Assembly: GCF_026008515.1 (NCBI RefSeq)
Contig: NZ_BQYM01000011.1
Coordinates: 62,001-126,000 of the forward strand
DNA from: Hoyosella levis
GTDB taxonomy: Bacteria > Actinomycetota > Actinomycetes > Mycobacteriales > Mycobacteriaceae
Direction of reading: 5' to 3'
Length of the DNA stretch: 64,000 nt
A program made the position numbers and the translations under genes. The notes below the pieces were generated by a model. That model ran no database searches, had not been told where the DNA came from, and saw only the letters and a list, made by a program, of their open reading frames with translations. Below are positions 53,129 through 63,819 of this stretch, piece after piece (position 1 is the stretch's first letter; each line of letters starts with the position of its first letter).

Positions 53129-54669
53129 TCCCGATGACGTTGCGGCGGATCGCCGAGGTCGTCGGCGGCGAGCTGCACGACGTGCCGGACGACTCGGTGG
53201 AGGTCACCGGTGCCGTGGAGTTCGATTCCCGCAAGGTCGAGCAGGGCGATCTCTTCCTAGCGCTGCCTGGAGCGGCTGTCGACGGGCACGAGTTCGCTGG
53301 GCGTGCTGTCGAGGCTGGGGCGGTCGCGGTGCTCGCGGCGCGCCCGGTCGGGGTGCCTGCCATCGTGGCTCCGCCGAGCACCGGGCAGCAGGGCGGGGAA
53401 TGGGCTGGCACGGCCATGGCGCTCGAGCATGACACCGATGGGTCGGGCGCCGCGGTGCTCGCGGCCTTCGCGCGGCTCGCCCGGGCCAGCGTGGACGCCC
53501 TCGCCCACGACCACGGCCTCACGGTGGTGGGGGTGACCGGCTCAGCAGGAAAGACCTCGACCAAGGACTTGATCGCGGCGACGCTGGCGCCGCTGGGTTC
53601 CGTCATCGCGCCGCCTGGATCGTTCAACAACGAGATCGGCCACCCCTGGACGGCGCTGCGAGCTACCGGGGACACTGACTTCCTCGTGCTGGAGATGTCG
53701 GCCCGGGGCCCGGGCCACATCGCGGCGCTCGCGGAGACGGCCCCGCCCCGGATCGGCGTGGTGCTCAATGTCGGCACCGCCCATCTCGGCGAGTTCGGCA
53801 GCCGCGAGATGATCGCCCGGACAAAGGGCGAGCTCCCCGAATCGCTGCCGCCGGCTGATCAGGGCGGCGTCGCGATCCTCAACGCGGACGATCCGCTCGT
53901 TGCCGCGATGGCCGAGCGGACCTCGGCCCGGGTCGTGCTCGTGGGGCAGTCGGAGCAGTCACACGTGCGGGCCGTTGACCTCACCCTCGATGATCAGGCG
54001 CGCGCCACGTTCCAGCTCGTCACGCCGGACGGGGAGATCCCGGTCCGGCTCGCCGTCCACGGCGAGCACCTCGTGACCAACGCGTTGTGCGCGGCCGCCG
54101 TAGCGCTGGAGTGCGGCGCGACGCTGCAGCAGGTCGCGGACGCCCTCGCTGGCGCCAAGGGCGCATCGGGGCGACGCATGGAGGTCACTGAGCGCGCGGA
54201 TGGCGTGATCATCATCAACGATTCCTACAACGCCAATCCGGATGCGGTGCGGGCCGCGCTGAAGGCCCTGGTCACGATGGGACGCAGCGGCAAGCAGCGG
54301 CAGCGGTGCTGGGCCGTGCTCGGCGAGATGGGCGAGCTCGGGGATGAGTCGGTGGTCGAGCATGATCGGATCGGGCGGCAAGCAGTCCGGCTGCTCATCG
54401 ACCGGCTCCTCGTGGTCGGAACAGGGCGCCCCTCGCACGCGATGCACCAGGGAGCCGTCATGGAGGGTTCGTGGAACAACGAATCACTGCTCGTCGATGA
54501 TGCTGATGCCGCGCTCGCCATTCTGCGGGATGAGCTCGCGCCCGGCGACATCGTCCTGGTGAAAGCGTCGAAAGCAGTGGGCCTGTGGACGGTCGCGGAA
54601 GCGCTGATCGCCGATGCCCCGGCAGCTCCTGCCACTGAATCCGCGGACGGAACGGAGAACCTCCAGTGA
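53125..54669 (+). CDS. murF: UDP-N-acetylmuramoyl-tripeptide--D-alanyl-D-alanine ligase
   Basis: The 514-residue ligase adds D-Ala-D-Ala to complete the UDP-MurNAc pentapeptide. It has [17 protein letters not shown], the P-loop [12 protein letters not shown], and the central [10 protein letters not shown] and [11 protein letters not shown] blocks of MurF. The first ATG (53125) overlaps the murE stop, while a second in-frame ATG is three codons later (53134); either could be used. The GTGA overlap at its end couples it to mraY. Confidence 0.96.
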   Translation: MIPMTLRRIAEVVGGELHDVPDDSVEVTGAVEFDSRKVEQGDLFLALPGAAVDGHEFAGRAVEAGAVAVLAARPVGVPAIVAPPSTGQQGGEWAGTAMALEHDTDGSGAAVLAAFARLARASVDALAHDHGLTVVGVTGSAGKTSTKDLIAATLAPLGSVIAPPGSFNNEIGHPWTALRATGDTDFLVLEMSARGPGHIAALAETAPPRIGVVLNVGTAHLGEFGSREMIARTKGELPESLPPADQGGVAILNADDPLVAAMAERTSARVVLVGQSEQSHVRAVDLTLDDQARATFQLVTPDGEIPVRLAVHGEHLVTNALCAAAVALECGATLQQVADALAGAKGASGRRMEVTERADGVIIINDSYNANPDAVRAALKALVTMGRSGKQRQRCWAVLGEMGELGDESVVEHDRIGRQAVRLLIDRLLVVGTGRPSHAMHQGAVMEGSWNNESLLVDDADAALAILRDELAPGDIVLVKASKAVGLWTVAEALIADAPAAPATESADGTENLQ

Positions 54670-55748
54670 CACAGATCCTGATCGCGGGCGGGCTGGCCCT
54701 CGCGGTGTCCATCCTGCTCACCCCGGTGCTGATCCGGATCCTCTCGAGGCAGGGCCTTGGCCAGGAGATCCGCGTAGACGGACCACAGTCGCACCACTCC
54801 AAGCGCGGTACCCCCTCGATGGGTGGCATCGCGATCGTGGTGGGCATCTGGGTGGGCTACTTCGGCTCGCACCTGTTTGGCATCGGCTTCGACGGCGAGG
54901 GCCCCACGGCATCGGGCATGGTGGTGCTCGGCCTCACCACGATGCTGGGCGGTGTCGGATTCCTCGATGACTACATCAAGATCCGCAAGCAGCGCAACCT
55001 CGGCCTCAACAAGACCTCGAAGCTGGTGGGACAGCTTGCCGCAGCGGTGATCTTCGGCGTGCTGCTGCTGCGGTTCCGCAACGAGGAGGGGCTCACTCCC
55101 GCGAGCCCCAACCTCTCGTACGTGCGCGAGATCTCGACGATGTCGATGTCCGCGCTGCTGTTCGTCATCTTCGTGTACTTCGTGGTCACGGCATGGTCGA
55201 ACGCGGTCAACTTCACCGATGGCCTCGACGGCCTCGCCGCCGGTACCACCGCGATGGTGGTGGGCGCATACGTGATCATCACCTTCTGGCAGTACCGCAA
55301 CTCCTGCGCGAACGAGATCACCGCGGGCTGCTATCACGTGCGTGATCCGCTCGACATCGCGATCCTCTGTGCCGCGGCAGGTGGCGCGTGCATCGGCTTC
55401 CTGTGGTGGAACGCCGCTCCGGCCAAGATCTTCATGGGCGACACCGGCTCCCTCGCGCTTGGCGGCCTCATCGCCGGCGTCTCCCTGACCACGAGCACCG
55501 CGCTGCTGATGATCATCGTCGGCGCGATCTTCGTCGCTGAGTTCCTGTCCGTCGTCATCCAGATCGCGGTGTTCCGCACAACCGGGCGACGCGTGTTCCG
55601 CATGGCCCCGTTCCATCACCACTTCGAGCTCGGCGGCTGGGCCGAGACCACCGTCATCATCCGGTTCTGGCTGCTCACTGCAATCGCCTGCGCGCTCGGC
55701 ATCGGCCTGTTCTACGGCGAGTGGGTCGCGACATCAGGGGGCCTGTGA
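54666..55748 (+). CDS. mraY: Phospho-N-acetylmuramoyl-pentapeptide transferase
   Basis: The 360-residue protein with about ten transmembrane helices transfers phospho-MurNAc-pentapeptide to undecaprenyl phosphate to make lipid I. It has [20 protein letters not shown] (metal-binding aspartates), [10 protein letters not shown] and the HHHFELGGW loop. The GTG start overlaps the murF stop. Confidence 0.97.
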   Translation: MTQILIAGGLALAVSILLTPVLIRILSRQGLGQEIRVDGPQSHHSKRGTPSMGGIAIVVGIWVGYFGSHLFGIGFDGEGPTASGMVVLGLTTMLGGVGFLDDYIKIRKQRNLGLNKTSKLVGQLAAAVIFGVLLLRFRNEEGLTPASPNLSYVREISTMSMSALLFVIFVYFVVTAWSNAVNFTDGLDGLAAGTTAMVVGAYVIITFWQYRNSCANEITAGCYHVRDPLDIAILCAAAGGACIGFLWWNAAPAKIFMGDTGSLALGGLIAGVSLTTSTALLMIIVGAIFVAEFLSVVIQIAVFRTTGRRVFRMAPFHHHFELGGWAETTVIIRFWLLTAIACALGIGLFYGEWVATSGGL

Positions 55749-55751
55749 TCC

Positions 55752-57266
55752 ATGAGCGAGCCTTCGATCAGTGAGCTCGGTGGCCTGGCTGTCACTGTCG
55801 CGGGAGCAGGCGTCTCCGGCCTCGCCACGGTCCGTGCCCTGCTGCGCCTCGGCGCGGTCGTGCGGATCGTCGATACCCGGCAGGAAGCCCTCGACCCGGC
55901 CGTCGCGCTCGGCGCCACCGGCATCCTTCTTGCCACCCCTGGCGATGTTCCGGACGCGGCGCTCGACGGTGCCCGGTTGGTAGTGACGAGCCCGGGCTGG
56001 CGGCCCGATGCGCCCCTGCTCGACCGTGCCACTGGGCTCGGCATCCCAGTCTGGGGCGATGTCGAGCTGGCCTGGCGGCTGGACCAGTCCGGAATCCTTG
56101 GCCCCGCCCGGACCTGGCTGGCCATCACCGGCACCAACGGCAAGACCACGACGACCACCATGGTCCACTCGATCCTGACCGCCGCGGGCCTGCGCAGCAC
56201 CGCCTGCGGCAATATCGGATTGCCCCTGCTCGACGCCCTCGCCGCTGGCATCGGTGACGAGCCCGGCGAGCGCAATGATGTCCTCGCCATCGAGCTCTCC
56301 TCGTTCCAGCTGCACTGGGCCCCGTCGATCCGGCCCACGGCTGGCGTCATCCTCAACATCGCCGAGGACCACCTCGACTGGCATGGCGGCATGGATGCCT
56401 ACACCGTCGCCAAGCTGCAGGCCGTCACCGGTGATGTCGGCGTGCTGGGCCTCGACGACCCCGTGGCCAGCCAACTCGTGGATCGCGCGACAGCCGCGCG
56501 CATCGTGGGGTTCCGGCTGGGCGCGCCAGCCGCTGGCGAGATCGGCATCAAGGATGGCGAGCTCGTTGATCGCGCGTTCGCGGACGAACTCGTGCTGCTC
56601 CCAGCCGCGGAGGTGCGCCCCAATGGCCGTCCGGGCCTGCTCGATGGGCTTGCTGCGGCTGCGCTCGCCCGCGCTATCGGCATCGGGGCCAGCGCTATCG
56701 CCGAGGGCTTGCGCTCGCACGAGACCGGGCCGCACCGCAATGCGATCATCGCCACCGTGGCGGGGGTCCGCTACGTCGACGATTCCAAGGCCACCAATCC
56801 CCATGCCGCGGAGGCATCGCTCACGACCTATGAGCGAGTGGTATGGATCGCTGGCGGCCTGCTCAAGGGTGCATCGGTCGAGGAGCTCGTGCCTGTGGTC
56901 CGGGATCGGCTCGCTGCTGCCATCGTGATGGGCGCCGATCGGGCCGCGATCATCGAGTCAATACAGCGACACGCCCCCGAGGTTCCGGTCGTCGAGGTCG
57001 CGGCAGGCCACGATGGACTTGTGATGGCGACACTGATCAACCCCGGCGGCGCGCCCGTCCCCGCGCTCGAGATTCCTGGCCTCGACGCCGGCGAAGCGGT
57101 CGCGGACGCGGTGATGCGCCAGGCTGTCGCTGCCGCGCGCGCGTTCGCCCAGCGTGGCGATGCCGTCGTGCTCGCGCCCGCCGCCGCCTCCCTCGACATG
57201 TTCCGCGACTACGGTCATCGCGGGCGCAGCTTCGCCGAGGCAGTCACCGCGGGGGCGCGGTCCTGA
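55752..57266 (+). CDS. murD: UDP-N-acetylmuramoyl-L-alanine--D-glutamate ligase
   Basis: The 504-residue ligase adds D-glutamate to UDP-MurNAc-L-Ala. It has an N-terminal Rossmann segment (VAGAGVSGLATVRAL), the P-loop TGTNGKTTTTTM and the ATP-site blocks typical of Mur ligases (AEDHLDWHGGM, DDSKATNPHAAE). The gene begins three bases after the mraY stop and its TGA overlaps the ftsW ATG by one base. Confidence 0.96.
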   Translation: MSEPSISELGGLAVTVAGAGVSGLATVRALLRLGAVVRIVDTRQEALDPAVALGATGILLATPGDVPDAALDGARLVVTSPGWRPDAPLLDRATGLGIPVWGDVELAWRLDQSGILGPARTWLAITGTNGKTTTTTMVHSILTAAGLRSTACGNIGLPLLDALAAGIGDEPGERNDVLAIELSSFQLHWAPSIRPTAGVILNIAEDHLDWHGGMDAYTVAKLQAVTGDVGVLGLDDPVASQLVDRATAARIVGFRLGAPAAGEIGIKDGELVDRAFADELVLLPAAEVRPNGRPGLLDGLAAAALARAIGIGASAIAEGLRSHETGPHRNAIIATVAGVRYVDDSKATNPHAAEASLTTYERVVWIAGGLLKGASVEELVPVVRDRLAAAIVMGADRAAIIESIQRHAPEVPVVEVAAGHDGLVMATLINPGGAPVPALEIPGLDAGEAVADAVMRQAVAAARAFAQRGDAVVLAPAAASLDMFRDYGHRGRSFAEAVTAGARS

Positions 57267-58870
57267 TGAGCGCGCAGCGCGCTGGCCAGCCAGGCGTGAT
57301 CGGTGCAATCTTCGCCAGGTTCGGGGCATGGCTGAACCGCCCGATGGCATCGTTCCATCTCATCCTGTCCATCTCGGCGCTGCTGTCGATCCTGGGCCTC
57401 GTGATGGTGCTCTCCGCGTCGAGCGTGTCCGAGTACACCCGATCCGGGTCGGCGTACTCGATGTTCATCCGGCAGCTGATGTTCGTCACGGTCGGGTGGA
57501 TCGCTTTCTACCTGGCGCTGCGCTTCCCGGTGCGGTTCATCAAGCGCATGGCGTTCCTCGGCGTCGTCGTCTCCACGGTCATGCTCGCTCTCGTCCTCGT
57601 TCCGGGGATCGGTGTCACGGTCAATGGCGCGCGCAGCTGGTTCCAGTTCGCGGGGTTCGCGTTCCAGCCCTCCGAGATGGCGAAGATCGCGCTCGCGCTG
57701 TGGGGCGCGGTGCTTCTCGGCGAGCGCGCCGTGCGAACCCGTAGCTCCCGCGACATGCTGTTCCCGCTGGTGCCCGGTGCGCTCGTCATCTTTACCCTCG
57801 TGGCATTGCAGCCTGACTTCTCCACGCTGGTCGTGCTGTTCTTCATCCTGCTCGCGCTGCTGTGGTTCGCGGGGCTGCCGCTGGGGTACTTCGTGGTCGG
57901 TGTGGGTGCCATCCTGTCCATCGCGGTGGTCATGGCTTTCGCGGAGGGATACCGGACGCGGCGGCTCACGTCGTTCCTCAATGCCGATGATGATCCGCTC
58001 GGGGCGAGCTACCAGGCCCGGCAGTCACAGTTCGCCCTCGCTGACGGCGGGCTCTTCGGGACCAGCCTGGGGCAGAGCCGAGCCAAGTGGAAGTTCCTCC
58101 CCGAGGCCCACAATGACTTCATCTTCGCGATCATCGGCGAGGAGCTCGGCTTCGTGGGAGCTGCGGCGGTCATCGGTATCTTCGGGCTCTTCATCTACAC
58201 GGGACTGCGCATCGCGGCCCGTTCCGTGGATCCGTTCCTCCGGCTGTTCGTCGCGACCTCAACGGTGTGGGTGATCGGGCAGACGTTCATCAATCTCGGC
58301 TATGTCGTGGGATTGCTCCCCGTGACGGGCCTGCAGCTGCCCCTGATCTCGGCCGGGGGAACCTCGGCGGTGCTGACGCTGTTCATGCTCGGGATCATGG
58401 CCAACGCGGCGCGGCACGAGCCGGAGGCGATCGCTGCGGCACAGGTGGCCGCGCGGCGGAGCCGGGTGCCCCTGTTCCTGCGGCTGCCGCTGCCGGAGAA
58501 GTACAACCCGCCGCGGCCCGCGCCGCGCCGCCCCGATCCTTATGCGGGCGATTACGGCCCCCCGTGGGAATCCCCGTGGGAGCCGGGGCCACCGGCCGCC
58601 GGACCCTACCGTGGTGCTCGCCAGCCAGGACCTGCCACCGGGCGCGGGGGAGCAGCCCGGGCAGCCCGGTACCAGGACCATCTTCACCGGGATTACCTGC
58701 CCAGGGATTACCCGCCCCGGGACTACCTGCCTACTGACTACCGGCATGCGCCCGTCGTGCCGCGGAGCGGCAATCCCCAGGGACGCCGCTACCCCGGCGG
58801 CGGGAGGACTCCGCACGGCCCCATCGACCCCTACGGGGAACCGCCGCGCAGGCGGCGCGCGCGCGGCTAG
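57266..58870 (+). CDS. ftsW: Lipid II polymerase / division protein FtsW
   Basis: The 534-residue SEDS protein is the septal peptidoglycan glycosyltransferase partner of PbpB. It has about ten transmembrane helices (roughly residues 30-400), with the conserved WFQFAGFAFQPSEMAKIAL and QPDFSTLVVL. The motif NDFIFAIIGEELG carries the SEDS catalytic aspartate region, and LPLISAGGTS follows. A C-terminal tail of about 125 residues is rich in Pro, Arg, Asp and Tyr, with DY repeats (RDYLPRDYPPRDYLPTDY). The ATG overlaps murD (TGATG). The tail is longer than in most relatives. Confidence 0.95.
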   Translation: MSAQRAGQPGVIGAIFARFGAWLNRPMASFHLILSISALLSILGLVMVLSASSVSEYTRSGSAYSMFIRQLMFVTVGWIAFYLALRFPVRFIKRMAFLGVVVSTVMLALVLVPGIGVTVNGARSWFQFAGFAFQPSEMAKIALALWGAVLLGERAVRTRSSRDMLFPLVPGALVIFTLVALQPDFSTLVVLFFILLALLWFAGLPLGYFVVGVGAILSIAVVMAFAEGYRTRRLTSFLNADDDPLGASYQARQSQFALADGGLFGTSLGQSRAKWKFLPEAHNDFIFAIIGEELGFVGAAAVIGIFGLFIYTGLRIAARSVDPFLRLFVATSTVWVIGQTFINLGYVVGLLPVTGLQLPLISAGGTSAVLTLFMLGIMANAARHEPEAIAAAQVAARRSRVPLFLRLPLPEKYNPPRPAPRRPDPYAGDYGPPWESPWEPGPPAAGPYRGARQPGPATGRGGAARAARYQDHLHRDYLPRDYPPRDYLPTDYRHAPVVPRSGNPQGRRYPGGGRTPHGPIDPYGEPPRRRRARG

Positions 58871-58909
58871 TGGCGGAACAGTGATCGATGTCGAGGAGGA
58901 ATCAGCGCA

Positions 58910-60040
58910 GTGAACGGAACAGGCAAGCCCACGCTCTCGGTCGTGCTCGCCGGCGGTGGTACCGCGGGGCACATCGAGCCCGCCATGGCCGTGGCTGACG
59001 CTCTCCGCGAGCTCGATCCGGGCATCCGCATCACCGCGCTCGGGACCGCGCGGGGGCTCGAGACAACGCTGGTGCCGCAGCGCGGCTATCCACTCGTCCT
59101 GATCCCTCCGGTGCCCTTGCCGCGAAAGCCGTCCCGGCAGATGATCGATCTGCCCCTGCGGGTGCGGCGCGCGATCAAGCAGACCCGCGCAGCGATGGAC
59201 CAGGCCGAGGCGCATGTTGTCGTGGGTTTCGGCGGATACGTCTCCCTTCCGGCATACCTCGCGGCCGGGCCAGGCATCCTGCGGCGGCGCCGCAGGATCC
59301 CCATCGTCGTGCATGAGGCCAACGCGAGCGCTGGCCTGGCCAACAAGGTCGGCGCCCGGCGGGCCGCGGCGGTGCTGACAGCGTTCCCCGATTCGGGCCT
59401 GCCCAACGGGCGCATCGTGGGCATCCCGGTGCGCTCGTCGATCACCTCGCTGGACCGGGCCGCGCTGCGCGCGCAGGCGCGGGAGCATTTCGGGCTGGAC
59501 CCCGATGCGCCCACGCTGCTGGTGTTCGGTGGTTCCCAGGGCGCGCGCTCCCTCAACGAGGCCATTTCCGCGGCAGCTCCGGAGCTTGCCGCGGCCGGGA
59601 TCGGCGTGCTCCATGCGCATGGGCCGAAGAACAGCCTTGATATGCCTCAATCCAGCGGTGGTCCGCGATACGTGTCGGTGCCGTACTTGAGCCGGATGGA
59701 TCTTGCCTATGCCGCGGCGGATGCCGTGGTGTGCCGGTCCGGGGCCATGACTGTCGCGGAGGTGTCCGCGGTGGGCCTGCCAGCGGTGTACGTGCCGCTG
59801 CCGCACGGCAATGGGGAGCAGGAGCTCAACGCCCGCCCCGTCGCCGAGGCGGGAGGCGGGATCATCGTCAAGGATGCCGAGCTCACGAAGCAGTATGTGC
59901 TGGATACGGTGATACCACTGCTCACCGATCCGGACGCGTTGTCCCGCATGGGACGTGCCGCGGCGGGCGCGGGGCATAGATCAGCGGCCAGCGAGGTCGC
60001 ACGGATTGTCATGGATGTTGCGAGAGGACGGGTCGGATGA
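58910..60040 (+). CDS. murG: Lipid II synthase MurG
   Basis: The 376-residue GT-B enzyme adds N-acetylglucosamine to lipid I to give lipid II on the inner membrane face. GGGTAGH at residues 15-21 and [24 protein letters not shown] and [12 protein letters not shown] are family motifs. GTG 58910 follows GAGGAGGA. A 39-base gap to ftsW is the largest inside this part of the cluster. Its stop overlaps the murC ATG. Confidence 0.96.
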   Translation: MNGTGKPTLSVVLAGGGTAGHIEPAMAVADALRELDPGIRITALGTARGLETTLVPQRGYPLVLIPPVPLPRKPSRQMIDLPLRVRRAIKQTRAAMDQAEAHVVVGFGGYVSLPAYLAAGPGILRRRRRIPIVVHEANASAGLANKVGARRAAAVLTAFPDSGLPNGRIVGIPVRSSITSLDRAALRAQAREHFGLDPDAPTLLVFGGSQGARSLNEAISAAAPELAAAGIGVLHAHGPKNSLDMPQSSGGPRYVSVPYLSRMDLAYAAADAVVCRSGAMTVAEVSAVGLPAVYVPLPHGNGEQELNARPVAEAGGGIIVKDAELTKQYVLDTVIPLLTDPDALSRMGRAAAGAGHRSAASEVARIVMDVARGRVG

Positions 60041-61542
60041 CGGCATCGATTGGAGCGGAGCTGCCCGAGCAGCTCCGGCGGGTCCACATGATCGGGATCG
60101 GCGGGGCAGGCATGTCGGGCATCGCACGGATCCTGATCGCGCGGGGCGCGGAGGTCTCCGGCTCGGATGCGAAGGAGAGCCGGGTACTGCTCGATCTGCG
60201 GGCCCGCGGCGCTGCGGTGCGGGTCGGCCACGACACGACCGCGCTCGACCTGCTCGAGGGCGGGCCCACGCTTGTGGTGAGCACGGAGGCCGCGATCAGG
60301 AAGGACAATCCCGAGCTGCTCGAGGCGCAGCGGCGCGGCATCCCGACGACCTATCGGCCCGATGTGCTCGCGCAGCTGATGGAGGGCAGCGACCCGGTGC
60401 TCGTCGCGGGCACCCATGGCAAGACGTCGACGACTTCGCTGCTGGTGGTCGCGCTGCAGCATTGCCATCTTGATCCGTCGTTCGCGGTCGGCGGCGAGCT
60501 CAACGAGGCCGGGACCAACGCGCACCACGGCACCGGCGGCATCTTTGTCGCCGAGGCGGACGAGAGCGACGGCTCCTTGCTTCGCTACCTGCCACGGGTA
60601 GCGATCGTCACCAACGTCGAGGCGGATCATCTCGACTACTTCGGTTCCGCGGAGGCCTACGTCAAGATCTTCGACTCGTTCGCGGACCGCGTCATCGAGG
60701 GTGGCGTGGTGGTCGCCTGCATCGAGGATCCCGGCTCGCATGAGTTCGCCGTGCGGACCGCAGCCCGTGGCATCCGGGTGATCGGCTACGGCTCCACCGA
60801 AGAGCCGCTCGGCGACGTGGAGCTCGGCGCCGAGCTGCTGAGCTGGGAGGCCCGCGATGGCGGCGGGATCGGACAGGTTCGCCTGGCCGGGATCGAGAAG
60901 CCTCTGGTGATGCGCCTTGCTGTGCCGGGCAGGCACATGGCGCTGAACGCGCTCGCGGCCCTGCTCGCGGCCCGCGAGCTTGGTGCCCCTACCGCCGAGG
61001 TGCTCGAGGGGCTCGAGGGCTTCGGGGGAGTGCGGCGCCGCTTCCAGTACGTGGGCCGGGAGGCGGGCGTGCGGCTGTATGACGACTACGCGCATCACCC
61101 CACCGAGGTACGGGCCGTGCTGCGTGCCGCGCAGGACATGATCGCCGAGGAGAAGGCCGCGGCACCGGAGAACCCCACCGGCAAGGTCGTCGTGATCTTC
61201 CAGCCGCACATGTACTCGCGGACCGAGATCTTCGCTACGGAGTTCGCGCAGGCGCTCGACCTCGCGGACGAGGTGATCGTGCTCGACGTCTATGGGGCCC
61301 GCGAGGAGCCGCGGCCGGGTGTCACGGGCGAGCTCATCGCGCGGCAGGTCACCAAGCCGGTGCACTACCAGCCTGATGTGTCGGAGCTACCCGCCCAGGT
61401 TGCGCGATTGACGCGGCCGGGTGACCTGGTGATGACGATGGGGGCGGGCGATGTAACGATGCTGGGCCCAGGGATCCTTGACGGAATCCGGGCCCGGCGG
61501 AACCACGCGCGTCCAGGCGAGGGTGCCCGGGAGGGCCGGTGA
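60037..61542 (+). CDS. murC: UDP-N-acetylmuramate--L-alanine ligase
   Basis: The 501-residue ligase adds L-alanine to UDP-MurNAc, the first peptide step. It has [16 protein letters not shown] at the start, the P-loop [20 protein letters not shown] and [10 protein letters not shown]. Overlaps with murG (ATGA) and ftsQ (GTGA) tie it into the operon. Confidence 0.97.
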   Translation: MTASIGAELPEQLRRVHMIGIGGAGMSGIARILIARGAEVSGSDAKESRVLLDLRARGAAVRVGHDTTALDLLEGGPTLVVSTEAAIRKDNPELLEAQRRGIPTTYRPDVLAQLMEGSDPVLVAGTHGKTSTTSLLVVALQHCHLDPSFAVGGELNEAGTNAHHGTGGIFVAEADESDGSLLRYLPRVAIVTNVEADHLDYFGSAEAYVKIFDSFADRVIEGGVVVACIEDPGSHEFAVRTAARGIRVIGYGSTEEPLGDVELGAELLSWEARDGGGIGQVRLAGIEKPLVMRLAVPGRHMALNALAALLAARELGAPTAEVLEGLEGFGGVRRRFQYVGREAGVRLYDDYAHHPTEVRAVLRAAQDMIAEEKAAAPENPTGKVVVIFQPHMYSRTEIFATEFAQALDLADEVIVLDVYGAREEPRPGVTGELIARQVTKPVHYQPDVSELPAQVARLTRPGDLVMTMGAGDVTMLGPGILDGIRARRNHARPGEGAREGR

Positions 61543-62222
61543 CAGCGGTGCGCTCCGGTTTGCACCGCTGGCGGTTCGTTCTCGCGGGAATGCTGGTCGT
61601 GGGTCTGCTAGTGGGCGGTTTCGCGGTGGCATGGTTCAGCTCGCTGCTCTCGGTGCGCGCGGTGGAGGTCCAGACCGCGCCGTCGGTTCCCGAGGAAGCG
61701 GTGCGGGAGGTGATCGGTGTTCCGGCTGGCACGCCATTGCTGCAGGTTGATACTCATGACGTCGCCGCTCGTGTCGCGGAGATCCCGAAGGTGGCGCAGG
61801 CGCGCGTCTCGCGGGTCCTGCCTTCGACGTTGCGCGTCGAGGTCGTCGAGCGCGTGCCGGCAGTGTTCTTCGATGGTCCGGGCGGTTCCCACCTGATGGA
61901 CGGCGAGGGTGTTGTTTTCGCGGTGGAGCCGCCGCCGGAGGGCCTGCCGCGCTTGGTGGCGGAGGAGCCCGGAAAGGATGACCCGGCGACGCGCGCGGCG
62001 CTGGATGTGCTGGCCTCGCTGGCGGGGGAGATGCGCGGGATGGTGCTGGAGGTGCGCGCGGGCTCGCCGGTCGATGTGCAGCTGATCCTGTCCGACAACA
62101 GGACAGTGATCTGGGGTGATGCTGGGGATTCGGCGTACAAGGCGCGGGTGGCCCAGGCATTGCTGACGCAGCCGGGCCAGGTATATGACGTGTCGAGCCC
62201 GAGCCTGCCGGTGATTCGCTGA
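61539..62222 (+). CDS. ftsQ: Cell division protein FtsQ
   Basis: The 227-residue bitopic protein has a short basic cytoplasmic part, a transmembrane helix at about 12-36, a POTRA domain at about 38-105 ([42 protein letters not shown]) and an FtsQ-type C-terminal domain. It recruits other divisome proteins. It is the last gene before a strong terminator. Confidence 0.94.
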   Translation: MTAVRSGLHRWRFVLAGMLVVGLLVGGFAVAWFSSLLSVRAVEVQTAPSVPEEAVREVIGVPAGTPLLQVDTHDVAARVAEIPKVAQARVSRVLPSTLRVEVVERVPAVFFDGPGGSHLMDGEGVVFAVEPPPEGLPRLVAEEPGKDDPATRAALDVLASLAGEMRGMVLEVRAGSPVDVQLILSDNRTVIWGDAGDSAYKARVAQALLTQPGQVYDVSSPSLPVIR

Positions 62223-62232
62223 GCGGTGCTGC

Positions 62233-62263
62233 AAGCCCCCGCGCGAGGGTCGCGCGGGGGCTT
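62233..62263 (+). terminator. Terminator between ftsQ and ftsZ
   Basis: AAGCCCCCGCGCG pairs perfectly with CGCGCGGGGGCTT (13 base pairs, five-base loop), followed by GGTCGTG. It starts ten bases after the ftsQ stop, so most transcription into ftsZ should start afresh. Confidence 0.85.
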
Positions 62264-62399
62264 GGTCGTGCCAGTAGTGGCGCGTTGTTGCCCGCTCATT
62301 GGAGGACAAGGTTTCGGCAACAAGAAATAACTGTGCGGTATCGGCGCGCCTAATGGCGTTGCGCATCCGTGATGCCTAGCGTTTCCGGCAGTCAGGTAC

Positions 62400-62439
62400 T
62401 TGACATAACTCTAACCCTATGGTTGAGGTTTAGGGTTAG
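62400..62439 (+). promoter_or_regulatory. ftsZ upstream element with inverted repeat
   Basis: TTGACA (62400-62405) is followed by CTAACCCTA (62411-62419), an 11-base spacer and TAGGGTTAG (62431-62439), a perfect nine-base inverted repeat. A competing short hairpin AACC-CTAT-GGTT lies inside the left arm. The TTGACA looks like a -35 box but no -10 stands at the usual distance. The element lies 68-108 bases before the ftsZ ATG. Confidence 0.65.
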
Positions 62440-62507
62440 ATACCAAGATTCCTGCCGAAAGTCCCGTAGAACGCTGATAGAGCAAGACACATGGAAGGCG
62501 AGAGCCC

Positions 62508-63743
62508 ATGACGCCCCCGCACAACTACCTCGCCGTTATCAAGGTCGTCGGCATCGGCGGCGGTGGGGTCAACGCTGTCAACCGGATGATCGAGGCAGGA
62601 CTCAAAGGAGTTGAGTTCATTGCCATCAACACGGATGCACAAGCACTGCTAATGAGCGATGCCGACGTCAAGCTCGACGTCGGCCGAGAACTCACCCGAG
62701 GACTCGGCGCTGGAGCAGACCCCGAGGTCGGTCGCAAGGCAGCCGAAGACCACAAGAACGAGATCGAGGAAGTGCTCAAGGGCGCTGACATGGTCTTCGT
62801 CACCGCCGGTGAAGGCGGTGGAACCGGAACAGGCGGCGCGCCCGTCGTCGGGAGCATCGCCCGCAAGCTCGGCGCGCTCACCGTCGGCGTGGTCACCCGG
62901 CCCTTCTCCTTCGAGGGCAAGCGGCGCGGTGCCCAGGCCGAGGCTGGCATCGCCGCGCTGCGCGAGACCTGCGACACCCTCATCGTGATCCCCAATGACC
63001 GGCTGCTCCAGCTCGGCGACGCGGCTGTCAGCCTGATGGATGCCTTCCGTTCCGCCGATGAGGTGCTCCTCAACGGTGTCCAGGGCATCACCGACCTCAT
63101 CACCACCCCCGGCCTGATCAACGTCGACTTCGCCGACGTCAAGGGAGTGATGTCCGGTGCCGGCACGGCACTGATGGGCATCGGTTCCTCCCGCGGCGAG
63201 GGCCGTGCCGTCAAGGCGGCCGAGGCAGCGATCAACTCCCCGCTGCTCGAGGCCTCCATGGACGGCGCGCACGGCGTGCTCCTCTCCATCGCTGGCGGCT
63301 CGGATCTCGGCCTGTTCGAGATCCACGACGCGGCGAGCCTCGTCGAGGAAGCCGCGCACGTCGACGCGAACATCATCTTTGGCACTGTCATCGATGACTC
63401 GCTCGGCGACGAGGTGCGCATCACGGTCATCGCAGCGGGATTCGATGGTGCTCCCGCGGCGCGCAGTGCCCGCGACGAGCGGCGCGAGCCGCAGCGGCAG
63501 GCCGCGGCCCGCCAGCCCGAGCAGCCAGCTCGGCGCAGCGGCGCGGATCTCGGCCGGGATCGTGACTACGGCTCGGGCCGCGGTGGTCGCTTCGGCGGCG
63601 ACCTGCCCTCCGTGCCTGATCGCGGTCGACGGGGCGACCTGCCCGGACGCCGCGATGAGGTCCCGGTCAGCCGGGGACGTGGTCGTGGCAACGACGGCTT
63701 CATCGACGATGAGGATCTGGACGTCCCTGACTTCATGCGCTGA
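62508..63743 (+). CDS. ftsZ: Cell division protein FtsZ
   Basis: The 411-residue tubulin homologue forms the Z ring. It has [14 protein letters not shown], the GTP signature [13 protein letters not shown], the T7 loop [11 protein letters not shown], and a C-terminal linker rich in Arg, Gly and Gln. The conserved tail is [12 protein letters not shown], the binding site for SepF and FtsW in actinobacteria. ATG 62508 follows a purine stretch GGCGAGAG. The linker (about 320-395) is Arg/Gly/Asp-rich with [10 protein letters not shown]-like pieces. Confidence 0.98.
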   Translation: MTPPHNYLAVIKVVGIGGGGVNAVNRMIEAGLKGVEFIAINTDAQALLMSDADVKLDVGRELTRGLGAGADPEVGRKAAEDHKNEIEEVLKGADMVFVTAGEGGGTGTGGAPVVGSIARKLGALTVGVVTRPFSFEGKRRGAQAEAGIAALRETCDTLIVIPNDRLLQLGDAAVSLMDAFRSADEVLLNGVQGITDLITTPGLINVDFADVKGVMSGAGTALMGIGSSRGEGRAVKAAEAAINSPLLEASMDGAHGVLLSIAGGSDLGLFEIHDAASLVEEAAHVDANIIFGTVIDDSLGDEVRITVIAAGFDGAPAARSARDERREPQRQAAARQPEQPARRSGADLGRDRDYGSGRGGRFGGDLPSVPDRGRRGDLPGRRDEVPVSRGRGRGNDGFIDDEDLDVPDFMR

Positions 63744-63819
63744 CGCTGCGGGACCGCGCGGCACTGCGAACGCAGATGGCACAATCGGGCCAAAGCCGTG
63801 CGGAACCAGGGGAGCGCGA

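Noticed and set aside
62411-62439. TAGGGTTAG near ftsZ as a true telomeric repeat
   Set aside because: It is a single dyad, not an array, inside a chromosomal promoter region.
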